This document shows, in pieces, positions 53,568 to 63,300 of a stretch of 64,000 nucleotides of DNA. This DNA comes from Streptomyces sp. NBC_00273 (GTDB lineage Bacteria > Actinomycetota > Actinomycetes > Streptomycetales > Streptomycetaceae), in assembly GCF_036178145.1 (NCBI RefSeq), contig NZ_CP108067.1, positions 8,261,001-8,325,000 on the forward strand. The letters are read 5' to 3'. Below the pieces are notes generated by a model. It had not been told where the DNA came from. It saw nothing but the letters and a program-made list of their open reading frames with translations, and ran no database searches. Each line of letters starts with the position of its first letter. The first letter of the stretch is position 1. The translations under genes were made by a program, and so were the position numbers.

Positions 53568-54599
53568 GTGGAACGACGTACGACCGACCGGCTGCTCAGG
53601 GCGCGCGCACAGGCGATCGGGGGCGAGGTCCGGGAGGAAACGGTGGCCGCCGTCCTCGACCGGGTGTTGGCCGTGCAGGCGCAGGACCTGCCCGCGGCGG
53701 AGCTCGGACTCCGGGTGCGGGCCCGCGGGCTGACCCGGGAGGCGGTGCGCCGCGCCACCGACACCGAACGCAGCGCCGTCCGCGGCTGGTTCATGCGCGG
53801 CACCCTCCAGCTGGTGCCGGCCGCCGACGCGCGATGGCTGCTGGCCCTCTTCGGCCCGGTCTACCTCGCGCTCGCTGCCCGGCGGCTGCGCGAACTGGGC
53901 CTCGACGAGTCGCTGTGCACGCGCTCGGAACGCCTCATCACCGAAGCGATCGACGGCGAGGGGCCGTTGACCCGGGCCCAGCTCACCGACCGGCTCACCA
54001 CCCTCGGGGTGGAGCCGAAGGGGCAGTCCGCCTTCCACCTGATCCGCCGGGCCGCCCTGTCCGGCCGGATCTGCCACGGACCGCAGCAGGGCGGCGAGGC
54101 CACCTTCGTCCTCCTCGACGACTGGCTGCCCGCGACCGGCCCCCTGCCCTTCACCGGGGCCGCCGCCGAACGCGAACTCGCGCGCCGCTACCGTGCGGCG
54201 TACGGACCCTCCGACGCCCTGGACTTCGTCCATTGGTCGGGACTCAAGGCCACCACGGGCAAGAGCGCGTGGGCCGCCGTACGGGAGACCTGGTCCGAGC
54301 CGGTGCCCGCCCCGGACGGGCCCGACGTGCGCCTGCTGCCGGCCTACGACAACTACCTGGTCGGCTACCGCAGCCGGGACCTGTCCGTGCCCGCCGCGCA
54401 CGAACGCCGGGTGTGGCCCGGCGGCGGGCAGATCCGCGCCACCGTACTGGTCGACGGCCTGGCCGTCGGCACCTGGTCGGGCGGCCGCCGCGGGGTGCCG
54501 GTGACGGTCGAACCCTTCCCCGGGGCCGAGCCCCACACCCGCGCCGTGGCGGCCGGGATCGCCCGCGAGAGCGCCGACGTCGCACGGTTCTCCAGCTGA
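53568..54599 (+). CDS. AlkZ-like DNA glycosylase (HTH_42 family), possible self-resistance
   Basis: A 343-residue winged-helix DNA-binding protein of the HTH_42 superfamily. Near the N-terminus is LAVQAQDLPAAELGLR with Gln37 and Gln39, the Q-x-Q catalytic motif of AlkZ, which excises bulky alkylated or cross-linked bases; the related AlkX/YcaQ branch has Q-x-D. Later motifs include RGWFMRGTLQLV (with its LVPAADARWLL continuation), winged-helix repeats, LPAYDNYLVGYRSRD and the C-terminal LVDGLAVGTWSG strand pair. Family members in antibiotic clusters protect the producer from DNA-damaging products (azinomycin, hedamycin, trioxacarcin). Here it lies between two NRPS operons. It could also be an unrelated passenger. 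GTG 53568. Confidence 0.85.
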   Translation: MERRTTDRLLRARAQAIGGEVREETVAAVLDRVLAVQAQDLPAAELGLRVRARGLTREAVRRATDTERSAVRGWFMRGTLQLVPAADARWLLALFGPVYLALAARRLRELGLDESLCTRSERLITEAIDGEGPLTRAQLTDRLTTLGVEPKGQSAFHLIRRAALSGRICHGPQQGGEATFVLLDDWLPATGPLPFTGAAAERELARRYRAAYGPSDALDFVHWSGLKATTGKSAWAAVRETWSEPVPAPDGPDVRLLPAYDNYLVGYRSRDLSVPAAHERRVWPGGGQIRATVLVDGLAVGTWSGGRRGVPVTVEPFPGAEPHTRAVAAGIARESADVARFSS

Positions 54600-54610
54600 G
54601 CTCATCGCAT

Positions 54611-54628
54611 GTCTACAAGCGGTCTATA
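54611..54628 (+). promoter_or_regulatory. SARP-type heptamer pair before the MFS gene
   Basis: GTCTACA (54611-54617) and GTCTATA (54622-54628) are spaced 11 bp start to start, matching the pairs between the halogenase and SARP genes (one copy identical, GTCTACA). A TTCATA (54638-54643) about nine bases after the second heptamer can serve as -10, the usual SARP geometry. Weaker copies GTCTAAC (54650) and GTCCATA (54662) follow at 12-bp spacing. Confidence 0.7.
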
Positions 54629-54718
54629 GTCCCGGAATTCATAACCGGGGTCTAACTCGGGGTCCATAGCGTCAGTGCCGTCCGACAATTCCGTACCCAA
54701 TCAGAAAAGGGCGTCGAC

Positions 54719-55996
54719 ATGGCACTCGGTCGGCATTCCGATTTCAATCGCCTGTGGTTCGGGCAGACCGTCAGCAACTTCGGCGACAAGATCTCCCTCC
54801 TGGCGCTACCGACCCTCGCGGTCGTGGTGCTGGGCGGTGGAGCCTTGGAGGTCGGCGTGCTCGGCGCGCTGCGCTTCCTCCCCTTCCTGCTGCTCGCCCC
54901 GATCGCCGGGCTGGTGGCCGACCGGGTGTCGAGGCGCACCGTCATGATCGTCGCCGACCTGGGCCGCTTCCTGGCCCTGGCCACGATTCCGCTGGCGTTC
55001 GCGCTCGACTCCGTCAGCATGACCCACCTCTTCGTCGTGGCCGCCATCACCGGCTGCCTCACGACCTTCTTCGAGGTCTCGTACCAGTCCTGGCTGCCCC
55101 AGCTCATCGGCACCGAGAACCTCATCGAAGGCAATACCAAGCTCCAGATCAGCCGCAGCGTCGCCGAGGCGGTCGGCGCGGGTGCCGGTGGCGCACTCAT
55201 CCAGCTGCTCGGCGCCGCACGCGCCGTCACCGCCGACGCGTTCACCTTCCTCATCTCGCTCATCGCCCTGCTGGTCATCCGCCACCGGGACGTGCGCGAG
55301 CGGACCGAGGAGCGCAAGGCCTCCGCGAAGGCGGAGATGAAGGAGGGCATGAAGACGCTCTTCGGCAACCCGGTCCTGCGCGGCCTGTTCACCGCCAACG
55401 TCGTGGTCAACCTCGGTGCCGCGATGGGCGACGCCGTCCTGATCGTCTACGCGTACAAGGAGCTGAACCTCAGCCCCGGCCAGGTCGGCGCGGCCTTCGC
55501 CGTCATGTCGGTCTTCGTCATCGTGGGCGCGGTGCTCTCCGAGGTCGTCTCCAAGAGCCTCTCGGTGGGACGCCTGCTCGTCATCACCGCGGTCGTGCTC
55601 GGCGCCGGCTACATCCTGGTGCCGACGGGCGGCGCGGTCGGCGGCTTCGTCGGACTGATCGTGGTCCAGGCCGTCATCGGCTTCGTCTCCCCGATGTTCG
55701 ACATCCACGTCCTCAGCCTCGTGCAGGGCGTCACCCCGAACGAGCAGATGGGCCGTGTCAGCGGCACCGCGCTCTCCGCGGTGTACGGAGCCCTGTCCCT
55801 GGGCTACTTCGCCGGCGGCGCGCTCGGCGAAGCGATCGGCCTGACCGGCGGTCTCGCGGTGGCCGGCGCCATCACCATCATCGGCGGCCTGACCCTGCTC
55901 ACCGGACCGGTCGCCAAGATCAAGGAAATGCCCGGCGGCGACGACACCGCCGAGGAGGGATCTCCGGCCGCGGACGAGACCAGGATCACCGCCTGA
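54719..55996 (+). CDS. MFS exporter
   Basis: A 425-residue major facilitator protein with about eleven to twelve hydrophobic segments. LWFGQTVSNFGDKISLLALP opens helix 1, and VADRVSRRTVMIVADLGRFL is the conserved cytoplasmic loop 2-3 motif (G/D-x-x-x-D-R-x-x-R-R). It is of the MFS_3-like (enterobactin exporter EntS-related) branch. The C-terminal 30 residues are acidic and soluble. The gene probably exports the cluster product and seems to have its own SARP-type promoter; a long terminator follows. Confidence 0.92.
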   Translation: MALGRHSDFNRLWFGQTVSNFGDKISLLALPTLAVVVLGGGALEVGVLGALRFLPFLLLAPIAGLVADRVSRRTVMIVADLGRFLALATIPLAFALDSVSMTHLFVVAAITGCLTTFFEVSYQSWLPQLIGTENLIEGNTKLQISRSVAEAVGAGAGGALIQLLGAARAVTADAFTFLISLIALLVIRHRDVRERTEERKASAKAEMKEGMKTLFGNPVLRGLFTANVVVNLGAAMGDAVLIVYAYKELNLSPGQVGAAFAVMSVFVIVGAVLSEVVSKSLSVGRLLVITAVVLGAGYILVPTGGAVGGFVGLIVVQAVIGFVSPMFDIHVLSLVQGVTPNEQMGRVSGTALSAVYGALSLGYFAGGALGEAIGLTGGLAVAGAITIIGGLTLLTGPVAKIKEMPGGDDTAEEGSPAADETRITA

Positions 55997-56014
55997 TCGG
56001 CACCCGCCAGGGAC

Positions 56015-56050
56015 GTGGAGTGGGTGCCGGCCCAGCGGCACCCACTCCAC
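56015..56050 (+). terminator. Strong hairpin after the MFS gene
   Basis: A perfect 15-bp stem (GTGGAGTGGGTGCCG, 56015-56029, and its complement, 56036-56050) with a 6-nt loop lies 19 bases after the MFS stop. It separates the exporter unit from the downstream NRPS operon. Confidence 0.85.
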
Positions 56051-56083
56051 ACTGCGCCCCGCACCCACCCGCAGATCCGTACG

Positions 56084-56137
56084 CCCGCACCACCGCACCC
56101 ACCCGCACCACCGCACCCACCCGCACCACCGCACCCA
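56084..56137. repeat. Three perfect 18-bp tandem repeats before the NRPS operon
   Basis: The unit CCCGCACCACCGCACCCA occurs three times without a change, followed by a partial copy and preceded by similar sequence. It lies between the MFS terminator and the GTG of the next NRPS gene, so any promoter for the downstream NRPS genes must be in or after it. No coding frame is supported. Confidence 0.85.
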
Positions 56138-56225
56138 CCCGCACGTCCGCACCCGGCGCCGCGACCCGCGGCGCCCCCCTCGCCGTATCCCTCTCCCGAC
56201 TCCCGAAGACGCACGGAGGCTCAAG

Positions 56226-59200
56226 GTGAGCGAGTCCCTCGCCGAACGCATAGCCGCACTGCCGAAGTCCCGCAGGGCACTGTTCCAGGCCCTGACGGGC
56301 CGCACCGGCGGGCGCGCCGCCGTACGGGAGGACCCTGAGCCGGCACCCCGCGACCCCGCAGACCCGCCGGTGCTCTCCTTCGCCCAGCGCCGCCTCTGGT
56401 TCATCGACCAGCTCCAGCCCGGCAGCCCCGCCTACAACGTGCCGGTCGCCACCCGCATCCGCGGCCCGCTCGACGTACCCGCCCTGCACGCGGCGCTCCA
56501 GGACATCGTGGACCGCCACGAGGTGCTGCGGACCGTCTACACCTACCAGGAGGGCGCCACCGAGGCCCTGCCCCGCGTGGTGGACGGCTACCGGCTGCCC
56601 CTGCCGCTGACCGAACTGCCCGACGAGGAGGCGGCCCGGCCCTTCTACGACGCCGACGCGGGCGCCCCCTTCGACCTGGCCGGCGCCGTCCCGCTGCGGG
56701 CCCGGCTCGGCAGGATCGGCCCCGAGGACCACGTCCTGGTCCTCAACCTGCACCACATCGTCACCGACGGCTGGTCCATGCGGGTCCTCTACACCGAACT
56801 GGAGCGCGCCTACGCCTCCCGCACCGGGGCGCCCGCCGGGGCCGCGGCCCCGCTCGCCCTCCAGTACGCCGACTTCGCGACCTGGCAGCGCCGCCGCATC
56901 AGCGGGGACCGGCTGGAGGGCCTGACCTCCTTCTGGCGCGAGGAGCTGGGCGGCGCCACCCCCGTGGACCTGCCCACCGACCGGCCCAGACCGCCCGTCT
57001 TCGGCCACGCGGGCGCCTCCCGCTACATCGACCTCCCGCCCCGGCTCATCGCCCGGCTGCGGGAGTTCGGCAAGTCCGAGGGCGCCACCCTCTACATGAC
57101 GATGCTGGCCGGCTTCGCCGCCACCCTGCGCCGCTGGACCGGCCAGGAGGACATCGTCGTCGGCACCTCCGTCTCCGGCCGCGACCACCCGGCCTTCAGC
57201 GAGCTCATCGGCTTCTTCGTCAACACCCTGCCGCTGCGCATCAGAACCGGTGGCGACCCCGGCTTCGCCGAACTGGTCCGGGCCACCCGTCACACCACCC
57301 TCCAGGCGTACGCGCACCAGGAACTGCCCTTCGACCTGATCGTCGACGCCCTCGGGCTGCCCCGCGACCCCAGCCGGCCGCCGCTCACCTCCGTGATGTT
57401 CCTCCTCGACGAGACCCCGGACACCGCCCCGGGCCTCGCGGGCCTCGCCACCGAGCCCATCGACTTCTCCTCGCACGCCACCAAGTACGACCTCATGATC
57501 AGCGTCCACGACACCGGCACCGCAGTCCGCGCCCTCGTGGAGTACCCCACCGCCCTGTTCGACGCCGCGACCGTGGACCGGCTGCTGGGGCACTTCCTCA
57601 CCACCCTAGAAGGGGCCGTCGACCGCCCCGAAGCCCCGCTCTCCGCCCTGCCGCTGCTCACCGACGCCGAGCGCCGGGCAGCCCTGGACGACTGGAACGC
57701 CACCCGCGCCCCCTTCCCCCAGGACGCCTGCCTGCACGAGCTGTTCGAGCAGCACGCCGACCGGCGGCCCGACGCGCCCGCCGTGATCCTGGGCGGACTC
57801 GGCGGCTGGAACATCACCTACCGGGAGCTGGAGGAGCGCGCCAACCGGCTCGCGCACCGGCTCGTCGAAGCCGGCGCGGGCCCCGACCGGACCGTGGCCC
57901 TGTGCCTGCGCCGCGGCCCCGCACTGGTCACCGCGATCCTCGCCGTCCTCAAGGCCGGCGGGGCCTACGTCCCCCTCGACCCGGACTATCCGGCCGAGCG
58001 CCTGGCCCTGCTGCTGCGGGATTCCGCGCCGCCCATCGTCGTGTCCGACGCGGAGCTGATCGGCCGGCTGCCCGTCCCCGCCGGCACCGCGCAGGTCCTG
58101 CTCGACACCGACCGGGCCGCACTCGCCGAGCTGCCCGCGACCCGCCCGGCCGTCCCCGTCACCTCCCGGGACCTGGCCTACGTCATCTTCACCTCGGGCT
58201 CCACCGGCACCCCCAAGGGCATCGCCCTCGAGCACCGCGGCGTCGTCAACAACATCCTCGACCTCAACCGCTCGTACGGCATCGGGCCCGGCGACTCCGT
58301 CCTCGCCCTGTCCTCGCCCAGTTTCGACATGAGCGTCTACGAGACCCTCGGCATCCTGGCCGCGGGCGGCACGCTCGTGCTGCCCGACCCGGCCGCCGCC
58401 AAGGACCCGGCGCACTGGGCCGACCTCGTCGAGCGGCACGGCGTCACCGTCTGGAACTCCGCCCCCGCCCTCCTCGGCCTCCTGGCCGACCAGCTCGAGC
58501 ACGCCGGCGGGCCCCGACTGCCGAAGCTGCGCACCGCGTTCCTCGGTGGCGACTGGATCCCCGTCACCCAGCCCGACCGGATCCGCGCCTTCGCGCCCGG
58601 GCTGTCCTTCGTAGCCCTCGGCGGGGCGACCGAGGCCTCCATCCACTCGGTGGAGTTCCCCGTCGGCCGGGTCGATCCGCAGTGGACGAAGCTCCCGTAC
58701 GGGCGGCCCATGGCCAACCAGCGCACCTACGTCCTCGACCCGAAGGACCGCCTCGTCCCCGTCGGGGTCCCCGGCGAACTCCACCTGGGCGGCGTCGGAC
58801 TGGCCCGCGGCTACCTGAACCGGCCCGAGCTCACCGAGGAGAAGTTCGTCCACGTCGAGCTGGCACCCGGCCGCACCGAACGCCTCTACCGCACCGGTGA
58901 CCTGGCCCGCTACGGCGCCGACGGCACCATCGAACTCCTCGGCCGCACCGACTTCCGGATCAAGCTCAACGGGCTCCGCATCGAGCCCGGCGAGGTCGAG
59001 AGCGCACTGCGCGAGCGCCCCGGCGTCCGCGAGGCCGTCGTCGCCGCGCGCCGCACCGCCGGCTCCGACCGGCTCGTCGGCTACGTGGTCCCCGAGGAGG
59101 GCGCGGGCCTCGACACCGCCGCCCTACGGACCGCGCTCGGCACGGTCCTGCCCCCGCACTGCGTCCCCGCCGAACTGGTGCTGCTGGAACGGCTGCCGCT

Positions 59201-60308
59201 GAGCCCCAACGGCAAGGTGGACCGGGGCGCCCTGCCCGACGCGCGCCCCGCCGCACCCGCACCCGAGCGGTCCGCCACCGCGCCCGCAGACGCGGACCCG
59301 GTCGCCCTGCGGATCGCCGCCGTCTGGGCCGAGGTGCTCGGGCTCCCGGACGTCGCGCCCGACGACGACTTCTTCGCCCTCGGCGGGGACTCATTCGCCG
59401 CCGTGCGCGCGGTCCGCGCCGTGGCCACCGCCCTGCCGGACGGCGGAGCCGCCGCCCTGCGCGTCGTCGACCTCTTCAGCAACCCGACCCCGGCCGGGCT
59501 CGCCGCCCGCAGCGCCGAACTCGGCGCATCCGGAACGGGGGCACACGGCCTGCTGCACCGGCTCACCCCCGAACGCCCCGCCGGCACCACCGCGCTGACC
59601 CTCGTCTGCTTCCCGCACGGCGGCGGCGACGCCATCGCCTACCAGCCCCTCGCGGCCCAGCTCCCGCCGCACATCGAGCTCCTGGCCGTCTCCCCGCCCG
59701 GACACGATCCGCTGCGCCCCGGACCGATGCTGGCGGTCCCCGAGTTCGCGGAGATCGCCGCACAGGAGATCGCCCGCACCGTGCGGGGACCGTACGCGGT
59801 CTACGGCCACTGCGCCGGGGTCGTCACCGCGCTGGAGACCACCCACGTACTGGAACGCATGGGGCAGCGCCCGATCGCCCTGGACCTCGCCGCGGCCCTC
59901 CCCGAGGAGGACCCCGAGTACGCCCTGGAGATGGAACGCGTCTCCGGCGACGACGACCTCGTCGCGTACCTGACCACCATGGACGGCTTCGACGGCGTCC
60001 TCGACGACAGCGACCTCACCGCGGTCCTGCGGATGGTCCGCCACGACATGACCGAGGCCGCCCGCTTCTTCGCCCGCACCCCGGGCGGCTACGACCGGCC
60101 CCTCGCCACCCCGCTCACCTGCATCATCGGCGACGCCGACGACGCGACCGAGGGCTACGAGAACGGCTACCGCGCCTGGGGCCGGTACGCGGCCGACGTA
60201 CGCCTCGCCGTGATCCCCGGGGGCCGCCACTACTTCGCCAAGCACCTGCCCGACCGGCTCGCCGCTCTCCTCGTCGACCTGCACCGCAACGGAGGAACCC
60301 ATGTCTGA
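56226..60308 (+). CDS. NRPS C-A-T-TE with Cys-type thioesterase
   Basis: A 1360-residue one-module NRPS. C domain 48-470 (HHIVTDG, H177/D181 intact), A domain 500-1000 (A3 FTSGSTGTPKG; K997), T domain 1025-1095 (ALGGDS, S1056), TE 1120-1355. The A pocket by hand alignment is D701, M702, Y705, N744, L773, G775, L798, I806, H807, K997; the A5 motif ALGGATEASIH and the D-x-Y-N-L start resemble cysteine-type domains (DLYNLSLIWK), but three positions differ, so Cys, Ser-like or alpha-methylated residues are all open. The TE elbow is GHCAG: Cys1196 replaces the usual Ser, with H1335 (GGRHYF) as base. GTG 56226 after ACGGAGG. It ends 8 bp inside the next gene. Confidence 0.92.
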   Translation: MSESLAERIAALPKSRRALFQALTGRTGGRAAVREDPEPAPRDPADPPVLSFAQRRLWFIDQLQPGSPAYNVPVATRIRGPLDVPALHAALQDIVDRHEVLRTVYTYQEGATEALPRVVDGYRLPLPLTELPDEEAARPFYDADAGAPFDLAGAVPLRARLGRIGPEDHVLVLNLHHIVTDGWSMRVLYTELERAYASRTGAPAGAAAPLALQYADFATWQRRRISGDRLEGLTSFWREELGGATPVDLPTDRPRPPVFGHAGASRYIDLPPRLIARLREFGKSEGATLYMTMLAGFAATLRRWTGQEDIVVGTSVSGRDHPAFSELIGFFVNTLPLRIRTGGDPGFAELVRATRHTTLQAYAHQELPFDLIVDALGLPRDPSRPPLTSVMFLLDETPDTAPGLAGLATEPIDFSSHATKYDLMISVHDTGTAVRALVEYPTALFDAATVDRLLGHFLTTLEGAVDRPEAPLSALPLLTDAERRAALDDWNATRAPFPQDACLHELFEQHADRRPDAPAVILGGLGGWNITYRELEERANRLAHRLVEAGAGPDRTVALCLRRGPALVTAILAVLKAGGAYVPLDPDYPAERLALLLRDSAPPIVVSDAELIGRLPVPAGTAQVLLDTDRAALAELPATRPAVPVTSRDLAYVIFTSGSTGTPKGIALEHRGVVNNILDLNRSYGIGPGDSVLALSSPSFDMSVYETLGILAAGGTLVLPDPAAAKDPAHWADLVERHGVTVWNSAPALLGLLADQLEHAGGPRLPKLRTAFLGGDWIPVTQPDRIRAFAPGLSFVALGGATEASIHSVEFPVGRVDPQWTKLPYGRPMANQRTYVLDPKDRLVPVGVPGELHLGGVGLARGYLNRPELTEEKFVHVELAPGRTERLYRTGDLARYGADGTIELLGRTDFRIKLNGLRIEPGEVESALRERPGVREAVVAARRTAGSDRLVGYVVPEEGAGLDTAALRTALGTVLPPHCVPAELVLLERLPLSPNGKVDRGALPDARPAAPAPERSATAPADADPVALRIAAVWAEVLGLPDVAPDDDFFALGGDSFAAVRAVRAVATALPDGGAAALRVVDLFSNPTPAGLAARSAELGASGTGAHGLLHRLTPERPAGTTALTLVCFPHGGGDAIAYQPLAAQLPPHIELLAVSPPGHDPLRPGPMLAVPEFAEIAAQEIARTVRGPYAVYGHCAGVVTALETTHVLERMGQRPIALDLAAALPEEDPEYALEMERVSGDDDLVAYLTTMDGFDGVLDDSDLTAVLRMVRHDMTEAARFFARTPGGYDRPLATPLTCIIGDADDATEGYENGYRAWGRYAADVRLAVIPGGRHYFAKHLPDRLAALLVDLHRNGGTHV

Positions 60309-63300
60309 TCTCGCCGAACGGCTCGGCCGTCTGCCCCAGGGGCAGCGCTCCCGGCTGCTGGGACGGATGCGCAACCAGATGACCGCCGGCGTGGGCCGCC
60401 GCATTGAACTGAAGCGCGCCGACCACGGAGCGCGCTCCCGCTCCTCCTTCCAGCAGGAGCAGATGTGGTTCGTCGACAAGCTCGGCGCCGGCAAGGCCCG
60501 CAACAACATAGCCCTGGCCATAGGCCTGGGCGGCCCCCTCGACCGGGCCGCCCTGCACGAGGCGCTCAACGCCGTCGTCGCCCGCCACCAGGTGCTGCAC
60601 AGCAAACTCGTCGAGATCGACGGAGTCCCCTGGCAGGAGCCCGTCCCCTCCTTCGTGCTCGGCGTCCAGAGCACCGACCTGTCCGGCAGCGAGGACGCGG
60701 ACCGCGAACTCGCCGAGCTCACCGCGAGCTGCGCCGCCGCCCCCTTCGACCTCGCCGCCGGCCCGCCCGTCCGCGCCCACCTCGTGCGGCTCGCCCCGGA
60801 GCGCCACGTCCTGCTCTGGGTCGTCCACCACATCGCCTGGGACCCGGGCTCGACCCGGATCTTCACCGAGGAACTGACCGCCAGCTACGCGGCGGCCGCC
60901 GCGGGCAAGCGTCCCGAGGCCCCCCGGCTCGCCGTCGAGTACGCCGACTTCGCGGCTTGGCAACGGGCCAAGCTGGAGAACGACGAGCACGGCCGGGCGC
61001 TCGCGACCAAGTGGCGCCAGCTCCTGGCCGGCGCCGTCGCCACCGAGGTCCTGCCCGACCACCCGCGCGGCCCCGAGACCCGCGGCGACGGCCGCGGTCT
61101 GAAGCTGACCCTGGACCAGAAGCTGCTGGACCGCCTCACCGAGCTCGCCGACGCGGGCAGCACCACCGTCTTCACCACCCTGCTCGCCGCCTTCAACGCG
61201 CTGCTGCGGCACTGGACCCGCACCGAGGACGTCGTCGTCGGCACGGCCAGCGCCTCCCGACCGCACTCCGACCTGGAGCAGGTCATCGGCTGCTTCGTCC
61301 AGATGATCACCTTGCGGACCGAGGTCACCGACCAGCTCACCTTCCGCGAGCTGGTCACCCGCACCGCGTCCTCCGTCATGGACTCCTTCACCAACAGCGA
61401 GCTGCCCTTCGAGCAGGTGGTCGAGGCCGTCCGCCCGGTGCGCGATCCGCTGCGCCACCCGCTCTTCCAGATCGAGTTCACCTCGCTGGGCCGCTGGGGC
61501 ACCCACCGGGCGCAGGCCGCCGACGTCGAGTTCACCATGGACCAACTCCACGACGGAGCAGCGAAGTTCGACATGAGCTTCCTCGTCGGCGAGAACGACG
61601 GTCTGGAACTCTCCCTCGAGTACAACACCTCCCTCTACCGGCACGGCACGGCCAGCGCCCTGCTCGGCGCCTTCCGCCGGGTCCTGGAGCAGGTCGCCGA
61701 GAACCCCGACCTCCAGGTGGGCGACATCAGCCTGGTCGAGGAGCCGGCCGCCTCCCGGCACGCCCGCGAGCTGTCCCGCGGCGGCCCCGTCGACGAAGCC
61801 GCCTGGACCACCACTTTGGACCGCGCGTTCCGCGAGCGGGCCACCATCCACCCCGACGCGGTCGCCGTCCGCCACGGCTCCACCCGGCTCGACTACGCCG
61901 CCCTCGACCGCTGGTCCGAGGCCATCGCCCACCGGCTGCGCGACCGCGGCGTCCGCCACGGTGACCCCGTCGCGGTGTGCGTGTCCCGCGGCCCGGCCGC
62001 CGTGGCCGGAGTCCTCGGCGTGCTCAAGGCGGGCGCCCACTACCTCCCGGTCGACCAGGCCGCCCCGGCCGAGCGGACCCGTACCGTACTGGCCGACGCG
62101 AAGGTCCGGCACGCCCTCGTCGACGAAGCCGCGCAGCTGCCCGTACCGCTGGAGCTGGTGACCACCGGAACGGCGGCCCCCGTCCGGGAGGTCCCCTCCC
62201 TCGCACCGACCGCCACCCCCGGCGACCTGGCCTACGTGCTCTACACCTCGGGCAGCAGCGGAACCCCCAAGGGGGTCATGATCGAGCACCGCTCGGTCAC
62301 CCACTTCTCCCGCACCATCGCCAAGGCCTACGAGATCCGGGCCGAGGACCGGGTCCTGCAGTTCGCCCCGCTCACCTTCGACGTCTCCGTCTTCGAGGTC
62401 TTCGCCACCCTGCTGGCGGGCGGCTCGCTCGTCATCGCCACCGACGACGAGCGCCGCGACCCGGCCCTGCTCCAGACCCGGATGCGCGAGGACGCGGTCA
62501 CCGTCGCGGAACTCCCGCCCGCCCTCCTGCCGCTGCTCGACCAGGCCGGCCTGCCCGACCTGCGACTGGTCTCGGTGGGCGGCGAGGCCTTCCCCGGCCG
62601 ACTCGTCGCCGAATGGACCGCGGGGGAGCGGAGGTTCGTCAACGGCTACGGCCCCACCGAGGCGACCGTCGCCGTCACGCTCATGGACTGCACCGGCAGC
62701 TACGACCGCAACCCGCCGATCGGCCGCCCCATGCCCGGCCACCAGGCCTTCGTCCTCGACGAGCGGCTGCGCCCGGTCCCGCCCGGCGTACCCGGTGAAC
62801 TCTGCGTCTCCGGGCCGGGCGTGGCCCGCGGCTACCTGGGCCGCCCCGACCTCACCGCCGACCGCTTCGCCGACAACCCCTACGCGGACGGCCCCGAGAC
62901 GGCCCGCCTCTACCGCACCGGCGACCTGGTCCGCTGGCTGCCCGGCGGCAACCTGGACTTCCTCGGCCGCACCGACCGCCAGCTCAAGGTGCGCGGCCAC
63001 CGCATCGAGCCCGGTGAGGTCGAGTCCGTGCTCACCGGGCACCCCTCCGTGCAGCAGGCCGTCGTGGTGGCCCAGCCCGCCGCGGGCGGCGAGCGCATGC
63101 TGGCCGCCTACGTCACCGTCGAACAGGTGGGCTCGTACGCCTCCGAGGTCGCCGACGCCGAAGGCCTGCGCGCCTATGCGGCCGGCCGGCTGCCCGGCTA
63201 CATGGTCCCGGTCGTCGTCGTCCTGGACGAACTGCCCCTCACTCCGCACGGCAAGGTCGACACCGGGGCCCTGCCCCTGCCCACCGAGCAGTCGGGCGAG

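Noticed and set aside
56084..56137. Tandem repeats as a possible CRISPR array
   Set aside because: Units are 18 bp head to tail with no spacers and no cas genes.
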